NCBI GenBank assembly: GCA_003538625.1
Contig: DPRR01000041.1
Span: 1-13,880, forward strand
Length of the DNA: 13,880 bases
Direction of reading: 5' to 3'
From: Ignavibacteriales bacterium
GTDB taxonomy: Bacteria; Bacteroidota; Ignavibacteria; Ignavibacteriales; Ignavibacteriaceae
Below are positions 7,096 to 13,880 of this stretch, piece by piece (position 1 is the stretch's first letter; each line of letters begins with the position of its first letter). The notes beneath the pieces are model-generated. The model was not told the origin of the DNA. It was given only the letters and a program-made list of their open reading frames with translations, and made no database searches. The translations under genes and the position numbers were made by a program.

Positions 7096-8594
7096 TTTGT
7101 ATCACCCTTAATTTTTTTAATAAATTCTCTATTAATTTCATAGTAACCGGATTTTGGACTACCGGTATAGATAAAAAGACCCAATAGTTTCAAAGTATTA
7201 AGATTACCTTTAATTGTCCGGGGAGATAATTTAAATTCTTCAAGAAAATCTGAAGTCTTTAGCTTTTCTTTTCGAAAAAGAAATTTAGTCATTAGAACAA
7301 GCCTCTTTTTTACTCCCTCACTCATTCCGCCACTTATACCGCCATCAAGAGCTTCAATTAAAGCATTTTCAATTTCGACGGTTACTGCATCGGTTGCAGA
7401 AATATCATCAGATACTGATACGGTGCGCTTGATTGGAATAATGGTTTTAAAGACAGAGTCTTCAATAAATTCCGGTTTAGAACCAGGTGAATAATACTTT
7501 AAATACTTATTTACATTAATAATACCTGAGCCTAATTCCTCCACTCTTCCAATCTGAACAAAAAACTTGGAGATGATAGGATTCTTTGGAAAAGGAAGAA
7601 AATTACTTATTGAAATCGGGCCACTGCCATTAGGATTATTAGCATTAAGTATTTCTACATGATCCTTATAAATTATGAACGATGCAGAATGAGCGTTAGT
7701 ATATTCACGATGAACAATAAGATTTGCAATTACTTCTCGAAAAATTCTTTCTCTTAAACTAATCCGGGTATCGCCTTCAAGATGAAACTTATCCGGAAGA
7801 TGCTTGTCCGTAAAATCCATTAATTCATTATATGTTTCAATCAGGTTTGTTTCTATTGTCAGGCGGTCATCATATCTATCAACATCTTTTATTTTAACTA
7901 AGGCATCTACTTTATAATGGGGAAGAATATTTTTTATTACAATATCTTTTCCTAGTAATAAAACAGCAGCAAGCGTAAAGCCTTCAGAACCATTTTGATA
8001 ATCTCTTTTCAATAATCCGGATGTTCTGAATAACTCATCATCCGATAACCCCAGCCAGGGGTGATTAGGTTTGTTAGATCGAATTAGAGTCCTAACTTTC
8101 TGTAGCAATCCTTCTTTAAAATCAGAACTTTGAATATGAGGATAAATAGTACCTTCAGTAAAATGGGCTCTTTTTCTATTATAAATTTCTGCTATTCCCT
8201 GTGGACTTGTAACTCTAAAATCACCATCAGAACTTCTGTCAAAAACAATATTATCACACTTATGGACTTGAGAACTTGAAGGCACCTGGATGTGGATTAC
8301 CTTTTTATTTTTAATCTCAACAACTGATGGAAACAAAATAAACGGAGGGTTTAACTTAGTGGGGTTGTTTGAAAGAGATGAGATATCGGCATTGATTCGC
8401 TCAACAGAAGCAGGATCAACACCAATAACTTCTCCTTGATTATTGACTCCAAGTAAAATTGATCCGCCTTCGCGATTGAGGAAAGCACAAACTGTTTCAA
8501 ATAGATTTCGAGGAATTGAGTTCCTTGCTTCCTTAAACTCGAGTCTGATCTTCTCTCGTTGTTTTAATAAATTGTTTACAAGCTCTATTGACAT
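7092..8594 (-). CDS. AlbA_2 / GHKL-like ATP-binding putative transcriptional regulator (COG2865 type)
   Basis: 500 aa. The N-terminal ~20-135 is an AlbA_2 (Schlafen AlbA-type) domain: EFKEARNSIPRNLFETVCAF, then REGGSILLGVNNQGEVIGVD (41-60). Residues ~280-395 resemble the GHKL ATPase-like region of this family, with REVIANLIVHREY (286-298) as the N-box and EELGSGIINV (352-361) as a glycine-rich loop. GGISGGMSEG (418-427) is the Gly/Ser linker common in the family, followed by a winged-helix segment (~430-490; FLEEFKLSPRTIKGNLNTLK). These proteins often sit inside type I RM operons; the role is unproven but may be regulation or nucleic-acid sensing. It starts 25 bases after hsdS with no clear Shine-Dalgarno. 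Its TGA stop overlaps an ATG (ATGA) that opens the repeat mini-ORF. Confidence 0.85.
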   Translation of the reverse strand: MSIELVNNLLKQREKIRLEFKEARNSIPRNLFETVCAFLNREGGSILLGVNNQGEVIGVDPASVERINADISSLSNNPTKLNPPFILFPSVVEIKNKKVIHIQVPSSSQVHKCDNIVFDRSSDGDFRVTSPQGIAEIYNRKRAHFTEGTIYPHIQSSDFKEGLLQKVRTLIRSNKPNHPWLGLSDDELFRTSGLLKRDYQNGSEGFTLAAVLLLGKDIVIKNILPHYKVDALVKIKDVDRYDDRLTIETNLIETYNELMDFTDKHLPDKFHLEGDTRISLRERIFREVIANLIVHREYTNAHSASFIIYKDHVEILNANNPNGSGPISISNFLPFPKNPIISKFFVQIGRVEELGSGIINVNKYLKYYSPGSKPEFIEDSVFKTIIPIKRTVSVSDDISATDAVTVEIENALIEALDGGISGGMSEGVKKRLVLMTKFLFRKEKLKTSDFLEEFKLSPRTIKGNLNTLKLLGLFIYTGSPKSGYYEINREFIKKIKGDTK

Positions 8595-8619
8595 AAAAAA
8601 TTATTGAATTTAATAAAAG

Positions 8620-9879
8620 TTAAATAAGTTTCCCCTCAAACGCTTGTTTAAGTATTGACTGTCTTAATGTTTCTGACTTTACTAAACTTTCATCAATCGC
8701 TTTTTCAAGATTGTCTGCTTCTGAAAATCGTTTTTCTATTTCTTCTACGATTTGGGTTTGTTGATTCAACGGAACTAATGGGATTTGCATTCCTTTTAAC
8801 TTCGTACCATTAACATTAGCTTGCCCTACATTCTGTGAAACCACACTCTTAATAAAATCCCTTCCGTATGAAGAGTTTATATAATAATTCAGAAACTCTG
8901 GAGAATAAATAGTTTTTGTTACCTTTACTCGAATCAAGTAAGATGCAAAAATAGATTTAGGGTGATGTTTTTTATAAATAGCGGATTTCCCAACAAGCTC
9001 AGCACTGTTAGTTCTATTGAATAAAATATCTCCGTCTTCAAGAAGATATTTATCCAAGTCTTCAAAACTCTTATCAAAATATTTTAATGACGAGTAATCA
9101 AGTTTTCCATCCTGGATATTGCCCATACGTAAAACCGGAATACCCGTTTCATTTCCAATTGCTTTATCTGAAGTTCCATATTGCATTGAATCAATAACCT
9201 CTCCCAACTTCACCCATTTCCATCCATTTGGTAATTGGATTGAGTAATTTACTTTTGGTTCCGCTGCTTTACTGACCTCTTGAATGCCATTCAAGCGCTC
9301 ACCATTTATAAGCTTGCCACTGAACGCACTTGCCAATACCGATTGCCGATACAAACGAATTTGTGCTTTTGCTTTTTTAAGAGATGCAACTCCATCATCC
9401 AATCGGCTAAAGAGTTCTTCTATCTTCTCAACAATTTTTTTCTGCTCTGGAAGTGATGGGAGTGGGATTTCAAAATTTCTTAGCGTTGTACTTGATATCG
9501 CCTTGAATGTAGAGCCAGTTCCTAATTTATCTAATTCAGTTTCACTCAAACGGATGTAATAAAAAATATATTTGTTGCAATCTGGATAGCGTAATGCAGC
9601 CAAACCACGACCAATACAACATTTTAAATTTGCAATATTTGAAGAGCCAACCGGTGCACGAACTGAAATTAAAATATCTAATGGCTCTGCTATCTTGTTT
9701 GGTTTGGAACACCATTTTCTAACTATTGGATACAATTCTGTGAATTCTGCTTTACCTTGAAAGAAAGGCAAACCTATTTCTTCAGTGTTGTATGTTGAAG
9801 ATGGTGGAGATTGGCCCATTACTATTTCACAAACATCACCAAGTTTAACCCAAGACCATTTGGGGGGAAGATTATTCAT
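8620..9879 (-). CDS. hsdS: Type I restriction-modification specificity subunit (HsdS)
   Basis: 419 aa with the classic two-fold layout. Target recognition domain 1 is ~1-145, starting LPPKWSWVKLGDVCEI. A helical spacer is ~146-195 (LPEQKKIVEKIEELFSRLDD, ending AFSGKL). Target recognition domain 2 is ~215-370, starting LPNGWKWVKLGEVI. A second helical repeat runs ~373-419 (QTQIVEEIEKRFSEADNLEK, then SILKQAFEGKLI). Each TRD should read one half of a bipartite DNA site, and the helical repeats bind two HsdM subunits. The two TRDs differ in sequence, so an asymmetric recognition site is expected; it cannot be read from the sequence. The gene starts 3 bases after the Argonaute stop, with only a weak purine stretch upstream, so it probably relies on readthrough translation from the SPARTA genes. 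It is intact. Confidence 0.95.
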   Translation of the reverse strand: MNNLPPKWSWVKLGDVCEIVMGQSPPSSTYNTEEIGLPFFQGKAEFTELYPIVRKWCSKPNKIAEPLDILISVRAPVGSSNIANLKCCIGRGLAALRYPDCNKYIFYYIRLSETELDKLGTGSTFKAISSTTLRNFEIPLPSLPEQKKIVEKIEELFSRLDDGVASLKKAKAQIRLYRQSVLASAFSGKLINGERLNGIQEVSKAAEPKVNYSIQLPNGWKWVKLGEVIDSMQYGTSDKAIGNETGIPVLRMGNIQDGKLDYSSLKYFDKSFEDLDKYLLEDGDILFNRTNSAELVGKSAIYKKHHPKSIFASYLIRVKVTKTIYSPEFLNYYINSSYGRDFIKSVVSQNVGQANVNGTKLKGMQIPLVPLNQQTQIVEEIEKRFSEADNLEKAIDESLVKSETLRQSILKQAFEGKLI

Positions 9880-9882
9880 TTT

Positions 9883-11451
9883 CTATATATAATATTTAAA
9901 TTGTCTTTGGTCTGTTTTAAACTCTGGTGTGGAGGTTAAAATATTACCTATTAAATCTGAAAATCTTAATGTGACTGGTAAGCCATCGCCATAAATACAG
10001 GCATTATAGTTAAGTTTAGTTAATGCAAGAATATCAGACATCACTGTTCCGATATCAGAAATACCTCGAGCTATTTTAATAAATAATGGATTTGGAATTT
10101 CAAGACTATTTGAGGTTTTTATTCTGGGAATATAACCTCTTGAAAATAGATAACCTTCGTTTTGATTTATAACCCAAGCCAAACCCCTCAATACTCCATA
10201 ATTACTAACTTCATTTTCTACAGATCGTAATAGTTTAAAGTCATTTACGTCTTTTATTATAATTCCAATTAAGTGAGTATTAGCTCTCCTTTTTCTCAAA
10301 GCTGAATTAAAACCATTCCATTCATTATCAGAAAAATTAGCACGACCATGAATGAACATTTCACTTGGGTAATTATTTTTTTTATCAAAATAATCATCGA
10401 GTGCCATACCTAAAAGATTTTCTGATTCTTTTTCATCAAGGTGAAAATTCTTATCATTTTCACTCATCCATAATCCAATATTTCCCCGAAACACAGCCCC
10501 ATCACCATCCTTCAAAAACATTTGAGCAGCACTACATACATTTCCTTTTTCCGAACTTAGGTTCAATTTTTTAAAAACTAAACCTAAATAACAAACTCCA
10601 TCTCTAATATCATGTAATTTCCAAGGAAGTTTTCCTAATTTGTAATATAGTGTAGTGGATTGCGTCCACGCTAAATGTGCACACATATAATCATCAAGTT
10701 TTTTTCTCGTAAGCTTATCTCTAAATTCAAATGTGGTTTCAACAATAATTTGAATTGGAATTTTTATTTTTTCTTGTATTACCCTTGCCTTCATTAAATC
10801 ATGAAAATCCTCACTTGAATCATAATATTTTTGAACTTCTTCATAAAATTCTTCCTCTCCGGGAAATGATAAAAATGTTTGTCCCAGATCTTGTAACTTA
10901 ATAATATCCAATGTTTCAGAATTAACTTGTTTTCCCTTTGATTTAGGTCTGCATGCAAAATATAATTCACGCGGAACTGCAACATACCAAATATCTATAT
11001 GTAGGTCCTCTTTATTACTGACTTCTTTCATTTTATTGAGATATAATTCAACTAGTTCTGAAGTACGCTTTCTCTTAATTTTTTCTTTATATATGATTTT
11101 ATTTATTTCATTCTCATCTATATCAATAAATATTTCAGGGTCAACAGGTATTTCAATTTCGAAAGTTGCCTCAAAACCAGGAAATGTTGGTCGTTTAACT
11201 TCAACATTTTTGAGTTTACCGTAACGAACTTGTGTCGAAAATATCGGTTTTGTTATTTTGTTAATAAAAGCTTTATAATTAATTAATGCATTATTAGTTC
11301 CAATAAGACCAACACGAACTTTAAATGGGTTTAATTTTTCATAAGGTCCAAAAAGGATTAATCCATCTCTTGGATCTTCTGTGGTCTGGTTATAACCAAA
11401 CATTACTTGGGGTTCATTGATATAAAATAATTTCTTATTCATCAACTTCAT
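9883..11451 (-). CDS. Short prokaryotic Argonaute (MID-PIWI), SPARTA guide-binding subunit, catalytically dead
   Basis: 522 aa, the usual length for a short pAgo without N and PAZ domains. The N-terminus carries the pAgo block EPQVMFGYNQTTEDPRDGL and then LFGPY (13-37). A MID domain follows, then PIWI starting near AHLAWTQSTTLYYKLGKLPW (258-277). The C-terminus DILALTKLNYNACIYGDG, ending FKYYI, is nearly the same as I recall for the Maribacter SPARTA Argonaute. The catalytic aspartates are absent: the first site reads CYLGLVFKKLN (287-297) and a later one reads FIHGRANFSD (366-375). It should therefore bind a guide RNA and target DNA without cutting, and signal to the TIR subunit. The start at 11451 is preferred because TAGGA lies 4 bases upstream; ATG at 11442 (MNKKLF) is an alternative. 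The gene overlaps TIR-APAZ by 17 bases, and hsdS begins 3 bases after its TAG stop. Confidence 0.94.
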   Translation of the reverse strand: MKLMNKKLFYINEPQVMFGYNQTTEDPRDGLILFGPYEKLNPFKVRVGLIGTNNALINYKAFINKITKPIFSTQVRYGKLKNVEVKRPTFPGFEATFEIEIPVDPEIFIDIDENEINKIIYKEKIKRKRTSELVELYLNKMKEVSNKEDLHIDIWYVAVPRELYFACRPKSKGKQVNSETLDIIKLQDLGQTFLSFPGEEEFYEEVQKYYDSSEDFHDLMKARVIQEKIKIPIQIIVETTFEFRDKLTRKKLDDYMCAHLAWTQSTTLYYKLGKLPWKLHDIRDGVCYLGLVFKKLNLSSEKGNVCSAAQMFLKDGDGAVFRGNIGLWMSENDKNFHLDEKESENLLGMALDDYFDKKNNYPSEMFIHGRANFSDNEWNGFNSALRKRRANTHLIGIIIKDVNDFKLLRSVENEVSNYGVLRGLAWVINQNEGYLFSRGYIPRIKTSNSLEIPNPLFIKIARGISDIGTVMSDILALTKLNYNACIYGDGLPVTLRFSDLIGNILTSTPEFKTDQRQFKYYI

Positions 11452-12697
11452 TATATCCTATATTTGAATTATATAGTTCTGGTATAGGAGAGATTGTTAT
11501 ATCTCTTCCAACGACCTCATATAATTTAATGACTCCATTTTCATCACCACACAATTTTGTAAAACAAGCTAGTAAAAGATCCAACCAATCTCTATTATAC
11601 CAATCAGAAGGAATACTCCTTCTATAAATTATTTGCGATCTTTTATCTACTAAATGTTTTTCAAGATCTGAAAAAAATAAATGATGATATATTTTATAGT
11701 GAGGGAAAGGTAGAAGATCAACTTTATGAGAAATTCCATAATGCCAGTATACTCCGAGCTGATTGCCAACTAATGCTTTTCTTGTTCGACCTAAATGTTT
11801 TAAGCTAATCTGTTTTTTATTTAATTCATTGTAGGGGAAAAAATAAGCTTCTCTTTTCCCTGATAATTGATACCTATGTAATCCCATTTTGATATAAAAA
11901 CTTTTTAGTGCTTTATTTAATAGGAATACGATTTTTTTATTGGGTTCCTTTATTGTTATCTGATCATTTAACTTCAAATCAGTTTCCTGAAAGAAGTCCT
12001 CTGTTTGTAAATCGAAAGAATCTAAAAATTTATCTTCAAAAGTATTGCCATCATGGAAAGTTAAAATTGCATTTTCATATCGAATAAATGTGAATGGTAA
12101 TTCATTTAAAAAATCGTTCTTAAATTCTTTAGGAAAGTGTAAAGATATATTTTTGGGTATATTCAATCGAAACCAATTACTATAATACCTTTCCTCTCGT
12201 TTTAAAAATGAATTTTCAATTTTTTGTGAAGCATACCATAATGATAGTGGATTTACATCCTTTTCATTTTTAACAATTTTGTCTTCATCGAATTCTTTAA
12301 GCAACTTCTTCAATCCAACACCCCAGTTCGCGTAGAAATTGTTAGCGTTTAATTCCAAAATATCAATTGGAAAATCTCCATAGTCACAATCATCAAACTT
12401 AGCAGGATAAATAAACCTCTCAATATCTTTTACAGTATCAGCACAAGCAATTTCTTTTCTTACACCAGACCTAGGCGTCGAAGCTTTTTCATTGTAATGG
12501 TTTGTTACTATCATAACAAAACGCAATGCTTCTTTTCTAATTTTCTTTTCTATTTCGGGCCAAAAAGAATCACCAGTTCTTAAGTCTTGGATATCAACCC
12601 AAACCCTATAACCAAGAATTTTAAGCTTAGATGCTAACCAAGAAGCTTTATAATTATCCTCTGGACTTGCGTGACTTATGAATATCAAATCTTTCAT
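11435..12697 (-). CDS. TIR-APAZ protein, NADase effector subunit of a SPARTA system
   Basis: 420 aa. Residues 1-~135 form a TIR domain: it opens with DLIFISHASPED, followed by GYRVWVD (29-35), GDSFW (42-46) and SGVRKEIA (77-84). Glu82 aligns with the catalytic NADase glutamate of TIR domains, including Glu77 of the Maribacter TIR-APAZ as I remember it. Residues ~150-410 match the APAZ region that replaces the N/PAZ lobes and holds the short Argonaute; VYWHYGIS (316-323) is a recognisable conserved block. In SPARTA, guide/target binding by the Argonaute drives TIR oligomerisation and NAD(P)+ hydrolysis in the cytoplasm. The gene starts in a TAATG overlap with hsdR and ends 17 bases inside the Argonaute gene, so both subunits are probably made together. 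The C-terminus ends at NEVDE and lacks the long acidic tail I recall from the Maribacter protein. Family assignment is strong; activity is inferred. Confidence 0.93.
   Translation of the reverse strand: MKDLIFISHASPEDNYKASWLASKLKILGYRVWVDIQDLRTGDSFWPEIEKKIRKEALRFVMIVTNHYNEKASTPRSGVRKEIACADTVKDIERFIYPAKFDDCDYGDFPIDILELNANNFYANWGVGLKKLLKEFDEDKIVKNEKDVNPLSLWYASQKIENSFLKREERYYSNWFRLNIPKNISLHFPKEFKNDFLNELPFTFIRYENAILTFHDGNTFEDKFLDSFDLQTEDFFQETDLKLNDQITIKEPNKKIVFLLNKALKSFYIKMGLHRYQLSGKREAYFFPYNELNKKQISLKHLGRTRKALVGNQLGVYWHYGISHKVDLLPFPHYKIYHHLFFSDLEKHLVDKRSQIIYRRSIPSDWYNRDWLDLLLACFTKLCGDENGVIKLYEVVGRDITISPIPELYNSNIGYNEVDE
11456..11460 (-). promoter_or_regulatory. Ribosome binding site for the Argonaute gene
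   Basis: On the minus strand TAGGA is followed by TATA and then ATG at 11451. It lies inside the last codons of TIR-APAZ. It supports the upstream ATG (MKLMNKK) over the one at 11442, where the spacing would be 13 bases. The spacing of 4 is slightly short, so confidence is moderate. Confidence 0.45.
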
Positions 12698-13880
12698 TAA
12701 GCTGCTAATTCTTTATTTATTTCCGTTATTATTTTTTCCGTCTCACCACCAAACAGTTGGTAAAACTTCCCAAGGCCACCCTCATCAACAAATGGAGAGA
12801 GTTCAAAATCATCTTTTTCAATTCTTACAGAAGAAACAATATGGTCTTTAATCATTCTAAGCCAGTTCATTTGTTCATCGTTAAACTGCACCGGTCCTGC
12901 ATTGCGTTTAAATACCCATTCTTTAAATCTTCTGTTAACAACTTCGCTGTAAGGTTCAAGTGTTTCATCAAGCCTTAGTTCAAATCTTATAAGAGTAATA
13001 ATATCTGTTAACATTCTCTGCGGAGATTTAGATTTTACAAGATTCGGTTTAATTCTCTGGTAAGCATTCCATACCTGCTCAAGTGTTAAGTAGTAAGGAG
13101 GATTTGTAAGTGCATCGCTAAGTTCTCTTATCATTTTGTAAGTAAGCTCTTTGCGCCGTTCCGGCTGGGAGTAAAGAATTCTTAATGCGGTTATCTCATC
13201 TTTGTTATCATCAATAAACTTACGGAAGTTGTTAATTATCTCATCAGCATTTTCTTTTGCCGTAGTATCAAACTCGCTTCGTATAACTCTATCAGTATTT
13301 GTTTCATCAATTATCTGGTAAATTTTCTGTCGTACAGTTTCTAAAAATTCTCTAAGCTTAGGATTATCAAAAGGACGAATGGCTGATTGAATGCATGGTC
13401 GCATGGCTGCATGGATTTGTTCTGCATTTGGTTCGGCATCCACAGGCAGATTGAAAATCCGCCTTACGTTTTTATCTATTTCATCAGGATCGTAAACGTT
13501 AGCAAGATTAAGAGCAACTTCAGTTAAGTTTTTTCCTTCAGCAAGTTCAATAAACTTTTCTCTGTCTGTTTCAGTAATCTGCTTATCAATTTTTGTAAGT
13601 CGTGCCGCAAGTGAAGACATTGTATCTTCATCCGGCTGAAGAATAACCATCTTCATTAAATCTTTTAAAGGTACTGTCGGCTTTTTATCAACAACAGGAT
13701 AATCAACTTTAACAGATTTGAAAACACCAACAGCATCAATAATGTAAAATCTTTCTTTATTGATCTTTGCACTCGGTGTAACCTTTATAAGTTCATCTTT
13801 ACTGAACGATCTTGTTCCCCTTCCAATCATCTGCTGAAAATAATTACGCGAACGGACATCACGCATAAAGATCAGAATTT
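12697..13880 (-). CDS. hsdR: Type I restriction enzyme R subunit (HsdR), C-terminal part, cut by window edge
   Basis: This is the motor/nuclease subunit of a type I restriction-modification complex; only the last ~393 codons are present. The frame is open to the right edge, and the codons before the first internal ATG (13866) read I-L-I-F, so that ATG is not the true start. Helicase motif VI is visible at once as QQMIGRGTR (residues 11-19 counted from that ATG), as expected near the end of the SF2 motor. The rest is a long, charged, mostly helical tail typical of the HsdR C-terminal domain (EcoEI_R_C type), which contacts the methyltransferase core. The nuclease domain and the other helicase motifs lie outside the window. 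The TAA stop shares one base with the next start (TAATG), suggesting translational coupling to the TIR-APAZ gene. HsdS and HsdM are encoded downstream on the same strand. Confidence 0.93.
   Translation of the reverse strand, partial: ILIFMRDVRSRNYFQQMIGRGTRSFSKDELIKVTPSAKINKERFYIIDAVGVFKSVKVDYPVVDKKPTVPLKDLMKMVILQPDEDTMSSLAARLTKIDKQITETDREKFIELAEGKNLTEVALNLANVYDPDEIDKNVRRIFNLPVDAEPNAEQIHAAMRPCIQSAIRPFDNPKLREFLETVRQKIYQIIDETNTDRVIRSEFDTTAKENADEIINNFRKFIDDNKDEITALRILYSQPERRKELTYKMIRELSDALTNPPYYLTLEQVWNAYQRIKPNLVKSKSPQRMLTDIITLIRFELRLDETLEPYSEVVNRRFKEWVFKRNAGPVQFNDEQMNWLRMIKDHIVSSVRIEKDDFELSPFVDEGGLGKFYQLFGGETEKIITEINKELAA

Noticed and set aside
10794..10985. A 63-codon minus-strand frame inside the Argonaute gene
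   Set aside because: It is in another frame of a conserved gene and has no domain signal.
9883..11451. Reading the Argonaute as an active DNA-guided nuclease
   Set aside because: It is short (no PAZ), and both PIWI positions I can place lack the aspartates.
12697..13866. Treating the ATG at 13866 as the true start of hsdR
   Set aside because: The frame is open to the window edge, and helicase motif VI lies only 11 residues in, so most of the gene is outside.

Overview
The window is about 13.9 kb of AT-rich bacterial DNA. Every convincing gene lies on the minus strand, so transcription runs from the right edge to the left. Several start codons have weak or no Shine-Dalgarno sequence, two products look like lipoproteins, and the Argonaute/TIR pair resembles, from memory, the Maribacter pair. 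This suggests Bacteroidota or a relative such as Ignavibacteria. That placement is an inference, not a measured result.

In transcription order (right to left) the defence block is: the C-terminal part of hsdR (running off the right edge), a TIR-APAZ gene, a short prokaryotic Argonaute gene, hsdS, an AlbA_2/GHKL-like regulator gene, an 18-codon mini-ORF built on a 12-bp tandem repeat, a 47-codon broken copy of the start of hsdM, a Fic-family gene, and full-length hsdM. Downstream come an ADP-ribosylglycohydrolase-like gene, a lipoprotein serine hydrolase of the class C beta-lactamase fold, and an N-acyl-D-amino-acid deacylase. A possible terminator and a possible gene remnant lie near the left edge.

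The standout system is SPARTA (short prokaryotic Argonaute plus TIR-APAZ), nested inside a type I restriction-modification operon. The hsdR stop and TIR-APAZ start share one base, the TIR-APAZ and Argonaute genes overlap by 17 bases, and hsdS starts three bases after the Argonaute stop. In characterised members a guide RNA/target DNA duplex on the Argonaute activates the TIR domain to destroy NAD(P)+, which kills or arrests the infected cell. The family is known. Its placement between hsdR and hsdS, sharing translation signals with both, is the unusual part. The likely logic is layered: restriction cuts unmodified DNA, and SPARTA acts as a suicide response if invader DNA or transcripts persist.

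A second structural story is a 131-bp direct repeat of the hsdM 5' end (9 mismatches by hand alignment) on either side of fic. It suggests that fic, with a new hsdM, arrived by recombination into an older hsdM. No tRNA, rRNA, CRISPR array or transposase was seen.
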